A stretch of DNA of 64,000 nt from JAIPEI01 sp964443135 (GCA_964443135.1 CAYUBQ010000011.1:1-64000); one strand, 5' to 3'; numbered from the stretch's first letter, positions 1 to 8,968 are shown. The notes: generated by a model from the sequence alone, not told the origin. Made by a program: numbers and translations.

Positions 1-23
1 CTAGGGGCTTTCCAAAAAAGGGC

Positions 24-54
24 TTGACGCGCGCGATTTCGTCTGTTTTATACT
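24..54 (+). promoter_or_regulatory. Putative sigma-70 promoter for dprA-topA
   Basis: A TTGACG box at 24-29 is followed after 18 bases by TTATAC at 48-53 (17 bases if TTTATA is used). It lies about 30 bases before the first dprA start and is the only good -35/-10 pair before the gene. Inferred from consensus only. Confidence 0.5.
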
Positions 55-85
55 CGCGCCTGTTCTTCCCCGTTTCGGAAGGACG

Positions 86-1237
86 ATGCCCCGCCCGAGA
101 CCCGGCCCTTCGGGACGCGCCATGCCAGAGAACACACCGTCCGACCACAGGTCCTCATGGGTGGCCCTTCACCTGGTGCCCGGCCTGGGCAGCCGCTCCA
201 TTCAGAAGCTCATCGACCGGTTCGGACACCCCGGACGCGTGTTTCGGGCGGGCCTGAAGGAGCTGCAGGCCGCAGCGGGGCTGAGCGAGGACGTGGCCGG
301 GCGGATTCGCCGGAGGGAGTTCTCGAACGATCCCCGTTGCGAGCTGGAGCGGGTCGAGCGGCTGGGAGGCCGGGTCCTGACCTTCCGGGACCCCGACTAC
401 CCCAGGGCGCTCCGGCAGATCCCCGGGCCGCCCATGGTGCTCTACCTCCGGGGAAGCGACCTCCCCGCGTCCCGGGAGATGGTCACCCTGGTGGGCTCCC
501 GGACCCCGACACCCTACGGGGTGAAGACCGCCGGAGCCCTGGCCTTTGACCTGGCCGAGCGGGGGATCGGCGTGGTGAGCGGCATGGCCAGGGGAATCGA
601 CGCGGCCGCCCACCGGGGGGCGCTCGAGGCGGGAGGGTACACCGTGGCCGTGCTGGGAACCGGCGTGGATCGCGTCTACCCCCGGGCCAACCGGGAGCTG
701 TTCACGCGCATCCTGGAACGGGGGACCGTGCTGAGCGAGTTCCCCCTCGGCACACCTCCGGAAGGGCGGAACTTCCCGATGCGGAACCGCATTGTCAGCG
801 GGCTGAGCCGCGGCGTCGTCGTGGTGGAGGCCGCCCGCAGGAGCGGCTCTCTCATCACGGCGTCCCTGGCCCTCGACCAGGGACGCGAGGTGATGGCCGT
901 GCCGGGCAGCGTCCGTTCCGGGCGAAGCGCCGGGTGCCACTTCCTCTTGAAGCAGGGGGCGGCGCTCGCGGAGACCGCCGGCGACATCCTGGAGGTGCTG
1001 GGGCTGGACCGCTCGAAGGATCCTGGAAACCGGCACCCGGATTCCCAGGAAACGGGCGCACCCCTGGAACCGAACGAGAGGCGGGTTTACGACATGCTGG
1101 GCGACGACCCGGTGCACATCGACGAGATCATCGCCGCCACCGGCATGGCGGTGCAGCACGTCCTGGGGCTGCTGACCCGGATGGAGCTGACCGGGCGGAT
1201 CGAGCAGCTTCCCGGCAAGATGTTCGTTCGAGCCTGA
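86..1237 (+). CDS. dprA: DNA-processing protein DprA (Smf)
   Basis: DprA binds incoming single-stranded DNA in the cytoplasm and loads RecA during natural transformation; many non-competent bacteria also keep it. The 383-residue product has an N-terminal helix-hairpin-helix/SAM-like region (HLVPGLG), the Rossmann core with VGSR, GMARGIDAAAH, VLGTGVDRVYP and NFPMRNRIVSGLS motifs, a basic SGSLITA segment, and a C-terminal winged-helix domain of about 60 residues (INEIIA-like, read here as HIDEIIAATGM). An ATG at 122 would give 371 residues and a more usual N-terminus; 86 is kept because GGAAGG lies just upstream, though the spacing is short. topA follows after 40 bases on the same strand, a common arrangement. 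Confidence 0.95.
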   Translation: MPRPRPGPSGRAMPENTPSDHRSSWVALHLVPGLGSRSIQKLIDRFGHPGRVFRAGLKELQAAAGLSEDVAGRIRRREFSNDPRCELERVERLGGRVLTFRDPDYPRALRQIPGPPMVLYLRGSDLPASREMVTLVGSRTPTPYGVKTAGALAFDLAERGIGVVSGMARGIDAAAHRGALEAGGYTVAVLGTGVDRVYPRANRELFTRILERGTVLSEFPLGTPPEGRNFPMRNRIVSGLSRGVVVVEAARRSGSLITASLALDQGREVMAVPGSVRSGRSAGCHFLLKQGAALAETAGDILEVLGLDRSKDPGNRHPDSQETGAPLEPNERRVYDMLGDDPVHIDEIIAATGMAVQHVLGLLTRMELTGRIEQLPGKMFVRA

Positions 1238-1277
1238 ATGAGAATGAACGGCCGGCACACCGGCCTCGAGACAGGAC

Positions 1278-3866
1278 ATGGCTGAGAAAAAAGGGAAGAC
1301 CAGAGGGAACAAGGGCGCGTCGGCCAAGGACGCCGACGGGAAGCAGCTGGTGATCGTGGAGTCGCCGGCCAAGGCGCGCACCATCAACCGCTACCTGGGT
1401 CCGGAGTACGTGGTCATGGCCTCGGTGGGCCACGTCCGCGACCTGCCCAGCAGGAACCCCAAGGGTGTCAAGAACCCGGTCCCCGGCGTGGACCTGGAAA
1501 ACGACTTCTCGCCCACCTACACGACCATCCGCGGGAAGAAGAAGACCGTCGACGAGCTGCGGAAGGCCGCGCGGAACGCCTCCGGGATATGGCTCGCCAC
1601 GGACCTCGACCGGGAGGGCGAGGCCATCGCCTGGCACCTCACCGAGGCGCTCGGCGTCCCGCTGGAGGAGGCCAACCGCGTGGTGTTCAACGCCATCACC
1701 CAGGGAGAGATCCGAAAGGCGTTCGAGCATCCACGAAAGATCGACGTCCACAAGGTCAATGCCCAGCAGGCGAGACGCATCCTGGACCGAATCGTCGGCT
1801 ACCAGGTCTCCCCGCTTCTCTGGAAGAAGGTGGCGGGCGGACTGAGCGCCGGGCGGGTCCAGTCCGTGGCCGTGCGTCTCGTGGTGGAGCGGGAGCGGGA
1901 GATCCGGGCTTTCGTGCCGGAGGAGTACTGGCGGGTCACGGCCTGCTTCGCGGCCCGTCCGGAGGAGGCCTCCGGCCTGAGGGCGGCTTGGGAGACCTGG
2001 CTCGCCGAGGCGCCCGCAACGAAGAACGGGAGGAAAGCCAACGGCCGGACCATCCGCGAGAAGAACGGCTGGCTCGCCGAGCACGACGGCTTCATGGCGG
2101 AGCTGGTGGAGGTCGGCGGAAAGAAGTTCGAGGCCAAGGACGCGGACTCCGCCGTCTCGGCCCTCGAGCGGATCGGCTTTCAGGTCACCGGGCGCGACGA
2201 CACGGAGGATCCGGAGGCCAAGGGACCGGCCAGGCACCAGGTGCGCCTCTCCGGGCGCCTCGCCGATCCCTCGCCCTGGCGGATCCGCTCCATCCGGACC
2301 AAGCGGACCCAGAGCCGCCCCGCCCCTCCGTTCATCACGAGCACTCTCCAGCAGACCGCGGCCAACCAGCTGGGGCTGCCCGCCCAGGCCACCATGCGCA
2401 TCGCACAGAGCCTCTACGAAGGCGTGACCGTCAAGGGCCAGGGATCCGTGGGCCTGATCACCTACATGCGCACGGACTCCACCCACCTCTCGGGTGAGGC
2501 CGTGGGCATGGCCAGGGACCACATCGCCTCCAGGTTCGGAAAGCCCTACCTGCCCGGAAAGGCGAACGTGTACGCATCCTCCAACAAGTCGGCCCAGGAG
2601 GCCCACGAGGCGATCCGCCCCACGGACGTCAACCTCACCCCGGACGCGGTGCGCGGCTCTTTGGACGACCGCCAGTTCAAGCTCTACAAGCTGATCTGGG
2701 AGCGGTTCGTGGCCTGCCAGATGACCAACGCCCAGTGGGACACCTCCACCGTGCTGGTGGAGGGGCCGTTGGACGGCGAGCGGGAAGGATCGGCCGTCTT
2801 TCGAGCCACCGGACGCACCCTCGTCTTCGACGGCCACTACCGGGTGAGCGGCGTGCCCAACCAGTCGGAGGAGGCCGTGCTGCCTTCCCTCGTCGAGGGA
2901 AAGGACGTGAACGCCTTCTCCATGCAACCCGCGCAGCACTTCACCCAACCCCCGCCCCGGTACACCGAGGCCGGCCTGGTGAAGAAGCTGGAGACCGAGG
3001 GAATCGGACGGCCCAGCACCTACGCGGCCATCATCCAGGTGATCCAGGACCGGAAGTACGTAGAGAAGATCCAGAGCCGATTCCACGCCACGGACCTGGG
3101 GGAGGTGGTGACGGACAAGCTCGTGGAGGCCTTTCCCGAGATCCTCCAGGTGGGTTACACGCGGGAGATGGAGCAGAAGCTCGACGACATCGAGGAGAAG
3201 AACGCGGACTGGATCCAGATGCTCAAGGCCTTCTACGGCCCGTTCCACCGGGACTTGAACACCGCCTACGAGGGCATGGAGCACGCCAAGGCCGAGACCG
3301 AACCGGCCCCGCACACCTGCCCGGAGTGCGGCGGCGGAACCGTGTACCGCTTCGGCAGGAACGGGCGGTTCCTGAGCTGCGCCCGCTATCCCAAGTGCAC
3401 CTTTGCCGCGCCCATCGACCGGGAAGGAAACCCGGTGGAGCCGACCCGGACGGACGTCGGCTGTCCCAAGTGCGGGCGGCCCATGCAGCTCCGCAAGGGA
3501 CGGTTCGGCCCCTTCCTGAGCTGCACCGGCTACCCGGAGTGCGACGGCATCCTGAACCTGAACCGGAAGGGTGCGGTGGAGCCCCCCAAGGTCCCGCCCC
3601 TCGCGACGGACCTGGGGTGCCCCAACTGCTCCGCCCCCCTGAACCTGCGGCGGGGGGCCCGAGGCCCCTGGCTGAGCTGCTCCAGGTTCCCCAAGTGCCG
3701 CGGCCGCCTCGGCTGGGCCTCCCTGGACCCCGAGGTCAAGGAGCGATGGGAAAAGGCCCTCGAGGCCCACGAGAAGGCCCACCCCCAGCCGGTGATCCGT
3801 GACGTCCACGGAGAGCCGCTCCCGGAGAACCACCAGCCCCGGGAGCTCCCCGCAGACAGCGACTAG
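1278..3866 (+). CDS. topA: DNA topoisomerase I (type IA)
   Basis: TopA relaxes negatively supercoiled DNA by a transient tyrosine-linked single-strand break. The 862-residue protein has the TOPRIM domain near residues 25-140 (VIVESPAKA, then ATDLDREGEAIAWHL with the metal-binding acidic residues), the type IA core with catalytic Tyr near residue 396 in ITYMRTDSTHLS, and three C-terminal four-cysteine zinc ribbons of the CPxC...C(x3-4)YPxC kind. The length fits proteobacterial TopA. A Lys/Gly-rich N-terminal extension of about 22 residues precedes the TOPRIM domain. It is probably cotranscribed with dprA. No convincing terminator is visible after the stop. Confidence 0.98.
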   Translation: MAEKKGKTRGNKGASAKDADGKQLVIVESPAKARTINRYLGPEYVVMASVGHVRDLPSRNPKGVKNPVPGVDLENDFSPTYTTIRGKKKTVDELRKAARNASGIWLATDLDREGEAIAWHLTEALGVPLEEANRVVFNAITQGEIRKAFEHPRKIDVHKVNAQQARRILDRIVGYQVSPLLWKKVAGGLSAGRVQSVAVRLVVEREREIRAFVPEEYWRVTACFAARPEEASGLRAAWETWLAEAPATKNGRKANGRTIREKNGWLAEHDGFMAELVEVGGKKFEAKDADSAVSALERIGFQVTGRDDTEDPEAKGPARHQVRLSGRLADPSPWRIRSIRTKRTQSRPAPPFITSTLQQTAANQLGLPAQATMRIAQSLYEGVTVKGQGSVGLITYMRTDSTHLSGEAVGMARDHIASRFGKPYLPGKANVYASSNKSAQEAHEAIRPTDVNLTPDAVRGSLDDRQFKLYKLIWERFVACQMTNAQWDTSTVLVEGPLDGEREGSAVFRATGRTLVFDGHYRVSGVPNQSEEAVLPSLVEGKDVNAFSMQPAQHFTQPPPRYTEAGLVKKLETEGIGRPSTYAAIIQVIQDRKYVEKIQSRFHATDLGEVVTDKLVEAFPEILQVGYTREMEQKLDDIEEKNADWIQMLKAFYGPFHRDLNTAYEGMEHAKAETEPAPHTCPECGGGTVYRFGRNGRFLSCARYPKCTFAAPIDREGNPVEPTRTDVGCPKCGRPMQLRKGRFGPFLSCTGYPECDGILNLNRKGAVEPPKVPPLATDLGCPNCSAPLNLRRGARGPWLSCSRFPKCRGRLGWASLDPEVKERWEKALEAHEKAHPQPVIRDVHGEPLPENHQPRELPADSD

Positions 3867-4254
3867 AGGACCCCATCCCCCTTCCGGCACCCCCCCGTGT
3901 AACCCTGCCGGTTCACGTGGGTTCGACCCCGCCCGGTCCCGCGCCGGCCCCGCACGACTCCTTACGGTCGACATGAGCAACGATCTCCCGACCCGGCTTT
4001 GCTCCGGACGTCGCAACGGAGGCTCTTCGGTCGGGACACGATTCAACTGGATCGTGACCGATTTTGACAAAATGTATATACTTTACATGCAAATTAAAAA
4101 AAGGATCGAGACATATTGACGAACGTTTCGATTTGTGTTCAAATCCGTTCCGCTTCCAAAACGCTTCTTTCAGCAGGCCTTTGCCGAAATCCGTCTTGAA
4201 GCCGTCATGAACCCTCTTCCGGCTCGAATGGAAGACCATCCGTTGAGGAGCTCC
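3867..4254. other. Intergenic region upstream of the response regulator
   Basis: This 388-base stretch has no supported gene. The first 190 bases are GC-rich without a clear hairpin terminator for topA. Bases about 4060-4135 are strikingly AT-rich for this genome and carry the candidate promoter at 4054-4082 and a small inverted repeat, ATGTA-N7-TACAT. Upstream in-frame ATGs at 4135 and 4207 exist but lack ribosome-binding sites. Confidence 0.6.
4054..4082 (+). promoter_or_regulatory. Putative sigma-70 promoter for the response regulator
   Basis: GTGACC at 4054-4059 and TATACT at 4077-4082 are 17 bases apart, each matching consensus at 4-5 of 6 positions, inside the AT-rich patch before the gene. 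A TTGACA at 4064-4069 has no matching -10. Weak, consensus-based call. Confidence 0.35.
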
Positions 4255-5640
4255 ATGGTTGACACACACAACCAACCCGGGATCCTGATCGTGGACGATC
4301 AGCGAAACGTTCGCCGCGAGCTGTCCATGGCCCTGGTGGACGACTACAGGGTCTTCACGGCCCGAAACGCAAAGGGCGCCCTGGACACCGTCCGCCACGG
4401 CGGCATGAGCGTCGTGCTCATGGACGTCCTCCTCCCCGACGCGGACGGCGTCAGCCTCCTCCAGCAGCTCAAGCGAATGGACCCGACGCTGGCGGTCATC
4501 ATGGTCACGGCGGTGAAGGACATCCAGACCGCCGTTCGGGCCATCAAGTCGGGGGCCTACGAGTACCTGAGCAAGCCGTTCGCGGTGGACGAGGTTCGAA
4601 AGGTGATCCACCGCGCCCTGGAGAAGCACCGCCTTTCCCGCGAGGCGGCCGGCCTCTGCCGGGGGCTGGACGGATGCCGGCCGTTCGAGGGCATGCTGAG
4701 CGCCAACCCCAAGATGCAGGAGGTCTTCCGAATGATCGCCGCGGTCGCCTGCAGCGACGGTGCGGTCCTGGTCCAGGGGGAGAGCGGCACGGGCAAGGAG
4801 CTGGTGGCGCGGGCCGTCCACAACCGAAGCCGGAGGCGGGGCAAGCCCTTTGTGGTGATCAACTGCGGGGCCGTGCCCTCATCGCTCATGGAGCGGGAGC
4901 TCTTCGGGCACAATCGGGGCGCCTTCACCCACGCCACCAGCTCGCTCCCCGGCAAGCTGGAGCTGGCCCAGGGCGGCACCGTCTTTCTGGACGACATCGA
5001 CACCATGGACACGGGCATGCAGGCAAAGCTGCTTCGGGCCATCCAGCACAAGGAGTTCGAGCGGCTCGGAGGGAACCGTCTGATTCGGGTGGACATCCGC
5101 TTCGTGGCCGCCTGCAACAAGGACCTCCAGGAGCTGATCCGCGAAGGCCGGTTCCGGGAGGACCTCTTCTTCAGGCTCAACGTCTTTCCCATCATGCTCC
5201 CTCCCCTGCGCGAGCGGAGGGAGGACGTTCCCATCCTCCTGGACCACTTCCTCAACAGGCAACGGAAGAACGGGAACGGGGGCCCGGAGACCTTTTCGAA
5301 AAAGGCCCTGGAGATGCTGATGCATTACGATTGGCCGGGCAACATCCGGGAGCTCGAGAACCTGGTCCTGAGGATCTCCACGGTCACCCACCGGCGCAAG
5401 ATCCGCGTCCGACACCTCCCGGACGACCTGGGCGCCCCCCGGAGCAAAGGCGGCCCGCTGTCGCTGAAGGAGGCCGTCCAGGGCTTCGAGCGAAAGTTCA
5501 TCGGGGACGTCCTGGAGCAGGTGCGCGGCTCACGTCGGGAGGCGGCCGCCCGGCTGGGGATCCACCGCAACACGCTGCGGGGAAAGATGGATCGGCTGGG
5601 GCTGCGGGATCAGAACCGCCCCACCGCGTGGAGCCAGTGA
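4255..5640 (+). CDS. NtrC-family response regulator with altered sigma-54 motifs
   Basis: This 461-residue protein has three domains. The receiver (residues 1-125) has the acidic pair D14-D15, phosphoacceptor D57, T85 and K107. The AAA+ domain (about 147-380) has Walker A GESGTGKE at 175-182 and arginine-finger region FREDLFFRLN near 300-309. The C-terminal Fis-type helix-turn-helix lies at about 423-450. Two hallmark motifs are changed: the sigma-54 contact loop reads GAFTHA (222-227) instead of GAFTGA, and Walker B reads VFLDDID instead of the usual LFLDEI. The start at 4255 is chosen for GAGGAG six bases upstream. No histidine kinase is adjacent, so it is an orphan. Its 3' end overlaps the convergent methyltransferase gene by 31 bases. 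Confidence 0.9.
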   Translation: MVDTHNQPGILIVDDQRNVRRELSMALVDDYRVFTARNAKGALDTVRHGGMSVVLMDVLLPDADGVSLLQQLKRMDPTLAVIMVTAVKDIQTAVRAIKSGAYEYLSKPFAVDEVRKVIHRALEKHRLSREAAGLCRGLDGCRPFEGMLSANPKMQEVFRMIAAVACSDGAVLVQGESGTGKELVARAVHNRSRRRGKPFVVINCGAVPSSLMERELFGHNRGAFTHATSSLPGKLELAQGGTVFLDDIDTMDTGMQAKLLRAIQHKEFERLGGNRLIRVDIRFVAACNKDLQELIREGRFREDLFFRLNVFPIMLPPLRERREDVPILLDHFLNRQRKNGNGGPETFSKKALEMLMHYDWPGNIRELENLVLRISTVTHRRKIRVRHLPDDLGAPRSKGGPLSLKEAVQGFERKFIGDVLEQVRGSRREAAARLGIHRNTLRGKMDRLGLRDQNRPTAWSQ

Positions 5641-6092
5641 TAGACGGCGATGCCCACGGCGGTGGAGAGGTTGAGGCTGCGGACCCGTCCCCAGATGGGG
5701 ATGCGGCAGCACGGGTAGGCGCCGGTGATCTCCGGGGGAAGCCCCCGGCTCTCCGTTCCGAACAGGAGATGGTCGCCGCAGGCCGGATCCGTTTCGGTGT
5801 AGAGCCTCTCGGCGTGCCGGCTGAAGGCGATACGTGCCGCGTTCCCGCTCGACTCCAGGTAGGCGGTGAAATCGTCATGGTGGCGGACGTCGATCTCCGG
5901 CCAGTAGTCCAGACCGGCCCGCTTGAGATGGCGGTCGTCCACGCGGAACCCCAGGGGGTGAATCAGGTGCAGGGTAAGCTCGGCGGCGCCGCAGAGCCGG
6001 GCGATGTTCCCGGTGTTGGCCGGGATCTCGGGCTGGCACAGCACCACGTGGAGGGGCGGGTTCTCGAGGGTGGGGCGGGGGGTGGTCTCCAT
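5610..6092 (-). CDS. trmL: tRNA (cytidine(34)-2'-O)-methyltransferase, SpoU/TrmL family
   Basis: The 160-residue product is a minimal SPOUT methyltransferase of the TrmL/CspR type, which 2'-O-methylates the wobble base of certain leucine tRNAs with S-adenosylmethionine. Family motifs seen are LCQPEIPANTGNIARLCG at the N-terminus, LLFGTESRGLP in the middle and the C-terminal knot IPIWGRVRSLNLSTAVGIAVYH. The last phrase is normally MxxxxRSLNLSxAVxxxxYE. The reading frame is open further upstream to 6158, but that would overlap the preceding gene; the ATG at 6092 gives the normal length. It is the last gene of the long minus-strand run, and its final codons overlap the convergent regulator gene. 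Confidence 0.9.
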   Translation of the reverse strand: METTPRPTLENPPLHVVLCQPEIPANTGNIARLCGAAELTLHLIHPLGFRVDDRHLKRAGLDYWPEIDVRHHDDFTAYLESSGNAARIAFSRHAERLYTETDPACGDHLLFGTESRGLPPEITGAYPCCRIPIWGRVRSLNLSTAVGIAVYHWLHAVGRF

Positions 6093-6124
6093 GGGCCGTC
6101 CCGATCGATCGGTGCTCCGGGGGT

Positions 6125-6349
6125 TCAGTAAGGCCTGAGCACGCCGCAGTCCGGACACTGCCAGTTGACGCCGCTGCAGGTCATTCCCCAGAGGTTCTCC
6201 TCCATGCAGGCGTTGCAGATCCGGAAGCCGCAGGGGCAGGTCCAGCAGAACGGCTGGGCCTCACCGCACACCGTGCACAAGTAGTCGCGCCTTCCCCTCC
6301 GCCGGCTCCTCCTCCCCGCCGCGGCCGCCCTGTGGTCCGGCCCTCCCAT
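6125..6349 (-). CDS. Small cysteine-rich protein, unknown function
   Basis: A 74-residue protein with a basic Ala/Arg-rich N-terminus (about 20 residues) followed by a compact cysteine-rich domain: four CxxC-like pairs (CTVC, CWTCPC, CNAC, CPDC) and two Trp residues, ending in VLRPY. This looks like a double zinc-binding fold, but I do not recognise the family. It starts 20 bases after the MBL hydrolase stop and ends 33 bases before the methyltransferase start, so it is probably cotranscribed with both. The reading frame is supported by cysteine pattern and spacing, not by a known homolog. Confidence 0.65.
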   Translation of the reverse strand: MGGPDHRAAAAGRRSRRRGRRDYLCTVCGEAQPFCWTCPCGFRICNACMEENLWGMTCSGVNWQCPDCGVLRPY

Positions 6350-6369
6350 TCCGTCGCCTCACTCCTCCC

Positions 6370-7173
6370 TCACCCGCGGGTCCCGAGCCGCCACGGTTTC
6401 CGCAGCTCCACCAGGGGCGTGGGCCCGTCCTGCGAGCTCATCTCCACGCGGGTCCCGCCCAGGCCGCAGGCCGCCAGGGCGGCGGCCGCCTCGCGGAGGG
6501 CCATCTCGGGCAGGTTGTTCTCCCGGCTGAGATGGGCCGGCACCACCACGCCCAGGCCTTCGTGCGCCAGGAGGCGGACGAGCTCCCCGGCCTGGCGGTT
6601 GGAGAGGTGCCCGTCGGGCCCCAGGATGCGCCGTTTCAGGTAGAGAGGGTAAGGCCCGCGGTCCAGGAGCCCCTGGTCGTGGTTGAACTCCACGATCAGC
6701 GCCTGGCAGCCCTTCAGGCGGTCCTCGACCAGCCGGGTGCAGCGGCCCAGGTCGGTGATCAGTCCGAGCCGGAGGCCGTCGCAGGAGACCACCAGCCCCA
6801 TGGGATCGCCTGCGTCGTGGCACTTGGTGAAGGTCTCCACCCGGAGATCACCGAAGGACAGGGTCCGGCCGGTCTCGACCGCAATCGGCGCGGGCAGCTT
6901 CCCCAGGGCGCGAAGGCCGCCGTCGTGGGTGGGCCGGTTCAGGTAGACGGGCAGGCCGAGGCGCCGTGCGAGCGGTCCGGCCCCTCGAATGTGGTCGATG
7001 TGCTCGTGGGTGATGACGAGCGCGTCCAGCTCCCCGGGGTCCACCCCGATGCTTTTCAGCCGCTCCAGAAGCCGCCGGCCGCTCAGGCCGGCGTCGATCA
7101 GAATCCTTGAGCCGTTCGCTTCCACGTAGCAGGCGTTGCCGCCGCTGCCCGAGGCCAGTACGGAGAACCGCAT
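6370..7173 (-). CDS. MBL-fold metallohydrolase, YycJ/WalJ-like
   Basis: The 267-residue protein is a metallo-beta-lactamase-fold hydrolase. It begins with the SVLASGSGGNACYV signature of the YycJ/WalJ group and has the metal motif THEHIDH, followed by downstream metal ligands in TKCHDAGDP, GLITDLG and VVPAHLSRENN. YycJ-like proteins are 5'-3' exonuclease-like phosphodiesterases linked to DNA repair or cell-wall coordination; the exact substrate here is inferred only. ATG at 7173 is chosen over the GTG at 7176 because AAGGA then lies at good spacing. It follows dut by about 50 bases in the same direction. Confidence 0.85.
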   Translation of the reverse strand: MRFSVLASGSGGNACYVEANGSRILIDAGLSGRRLLERLKSIGVDPGELDALVITHEHIDHIRGAGPLARRLGLPVYLNRPTHDGGLRALGKLPAPIAVETGRTLSFGDLRVETFTKCHDAGDPMGLVVSCDGLRLGLITDLGRCTRLVEDRLKGCQALIVEFNHDQGLLDRGPYPLYLKRRILGPDGHLSNRQAGELVRLLAHEGLGVVVPAHLSRENNLPEMALREAAAALAACGLGGTRVEMSSQDGPTPLVELRKPWRLGTRG

Positions 7174-7224
7174 CACGCGTCCTTTTTCGGTCGGAGTGCC
7201 GTCGGGATCCGAAGGGGATTCCGA

Positions 7225-7695
7225 TCAGTCGATCCCGCTGTGGCCGAAACCGCCTTCGCCGCGGCCGGTCCGGTCCAGATCCCGGATCGGTTCGATCTCG
7301 GCCCGGAAGACCCGCCCGATCACCATCTGGCCGATCCGATCCCCCCGGCGGATGGTGAAGGGTGCGGAGCCCCAGTTGATGAGCACCAGGCCGATCTCCC
7401 CGCGGTAATCGGAGTCGATGGTGCCCGGGGCGTTGACCATCCCGATCCCGTGCTCGAGAGCGAGGCCGCTCCTGGGACGGACCTGGCCTTCGTACCCCGG
7501 AGGGATGGAGACGGCGATGCCGGTGGGGACCAGCCGGATCTGGCCGGGGCCGAGGGTGAGGTCTTCCGAGAGGGCCGCCCGAAGGTCCATCCCCGCGGAG
7601 CCGGGGGTCTCGTAGGCGGGAAGCGGCAGATCCTCCGATCCGGCCAGCCTCTTGACCCCGATTCGAATGGTTTCGTCGGCGTCTCGGTTCATCAT
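7225..7695 (-). CDS. dut: dUTP diphosphatase
   Basis: Dut hydrolyses dUTP to dUMP and diphosphate, keeping uracil out of DNA and supplying dTMP synthesis. The 156-residue product has the homotrimeric dUTPase motifs: AGMDLRAA (motif 1), PRSGLALEHGI (motif 2), VNAPGTIDSDYRGEIGLVLIN (motifs 3 and surrounding, with the catalytic Asp) and the Gly/Phe-rich C-terminal tail GRGEGGFGHSG (motif 5). Length is normal. It begins 13 bases after the M16 peptidase stop, so it is in the same operon. An alternative ATG one codon downstream exists. Confidence 0.97.
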   Translation of the reverse strand: MMNRDADETIRIGVKRLAGSEDLPLPAYETPGSAGMDLRAALSEDLTLGPGQIRLVPTGIAVSIPPGYEGQVRPRSGLALEHGIGMVNAPGTIDSDYRGEIGLVLINWGSAPFTIRRGDRIGQMVIGRVFRAEIEPIRDLDRTGRGEGGFGHSGID

Positions 7696-7708
7696 GGTCC
7701 CGAAGCGT

Positions 7709-8968
7709 TCAGGAAAAGCGGAGCACCGCCGGGTCCAGTTCGGACTCCTCGAGGGGGCCCAGGGTGACCAGCGACACGGTCCCGCTTCGGAAGCAGTCCC
7801 GGGCCACCCGGATCACGTCCTCGATGCGGACCTTGCCCAGGTTCTCGATCAGCTCGTCGTAGCTCACGTACCGGTTGTACACGTACTCGTTCTTCGCCAA
7901 ACGCATCATGCGGTTGTCCGTGCTCTCCGCCCCCAGCAGGATCCCGCCGATCAGATGCTCCCGCATCATCTCCATCTCGGAGTCGCTGAGGTCCCCCTCG
8001 AGGACACGCAGGGTCTCCTCCTGCACGACCTCCAGGGCCTCGTTCACCCGGCGGGGATCCGTTCCCAGGTAGACGCCCAGGAGACCGGTGTCCAGGTAGG
8101 CGGACAGAAAGGAGTAGACGGCGTAGGCCAGACCGCGACGCTCCCGGACCTCCTGGAACAGGCGGGAGCTCATGTTTCCGCCGAGCAGGGTGTTCAGGAC
8201 CGCTCCGGCGAGACGGTCCTCGCTGGTGAGCTCCGGTGCCCTTCCGCCGAGGCAGACGTGTACCTGCTCGAGCTCCTTGGAGTAGCAGGACCTTCCCGGT
8301 TGGAGGGTGGGCGACGGCTCGTCGCCGGCCCCTCCGCCGGCCGCCAAATGCTCGAAGAGCGGACGGAACGCGGACAAAAGGTCTTCGTGACGGATGTTTC
8401 CGGCCGCGGCGATGATGATCCGCTCCGGGGTGTAGTACCGTTGGTGGAAATCGAGCAGCAGGTCCCGGTCGAAGGAGGCCACGGACGCCCCGCTCCCGAG
8501 GACGCTCATCCCGATGGGGTGGTCCGGCCAGGAGTGGCGTCCGTGGAGGAGGTGGACGAACTCCTCGGGCGTGTCCTCCACCATGCTGATCTCCTGGAGG
8601 ACCACCTGCTTCTCACGGTTCATCTCTTCCCGGTCGAACACGGACTGGAGGAAGAGGTCCGAGAGGATGTCCACGAGCTGGGGGAAGTGCCGGTCCAGGA
8701 CGCGGCCGTGAATGCAGGTGTTCTCCTTGCTCGTGAAGGCGTTGGAAAGACCGCCGACGGCGTCCAGCTCGCGGGCGATGTCCAGGCTCGACCGCCGGCG
8801 GGTGCCCTTGAAGATCATGTGCTCGATGAAATGGGAGATCCCGCTCTCATCGGGACGCTCGTCGCGGGACCCCACGCCGATCCAGATTCCCAGCGAAACG
8901 GAACGGACGTGGGGCAGGCGCTCCGAGAGCACCTTGACCCCGTTGTCCAGAACCGTCTTATGATGCAT
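7709..8968 (-). CDS. M16-family zinc peptidase (pitrilysin/processing-peptidase type)
   Basis: The 419-residue protein has the inverted zinc motif HFIEH (SGISHFIEHMIFKGT), with the third ligand Glu about 75 residues downstream in the family phrase following GGLSNAFTSKENT, and a C-terminal inactive M16 repeat containing LLGGNMSSRLFQEVRE. This single-subunit, two-domain form is common beside pnp in deltaproteobacteria and Firmicutes. The natural substrate is not known. Its ATG lies inside the last codons of pnp (11-base overlap), so translation is probably coupled. Confidence 0.92.
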   Translation of the reverse strand: MHHKTVLDNGVKVLSERLPHVRSVSLGIWIGVGSRDERPDESGISHFIEHMIFKGTRRRSSLDIARELDAVGGLSNAFTSKENTCIHGRVLDRHFPQLVDILSDLFLQSVFDREEMNREKQVVLQEISMVEDTPEEFVHLLHGRHSWPDHPIGMSVLGSGASVASFDRDLLLDFHQRYYTPERIIIAAAGNIRHEDLLSAFRPLFEHLAAGGGAGDEPSPTLQPGRSCYSKELEQVHVCLGGRAPELTSEDRLAGAVLNTLLGGNMSSRLFQEVRERRGLAYAVYSFLSAYLDTGLLGVYLGTDPRRVNEALEVVQEETLRVLEGDLSDSEMEMMREHLIGGILLGAESTDNRMMRLAKNEYVYNRYVSYDELIENLGKVRIEDVIRVARDCFRSGTVSLVTLGPLEESELDPAVLRFS

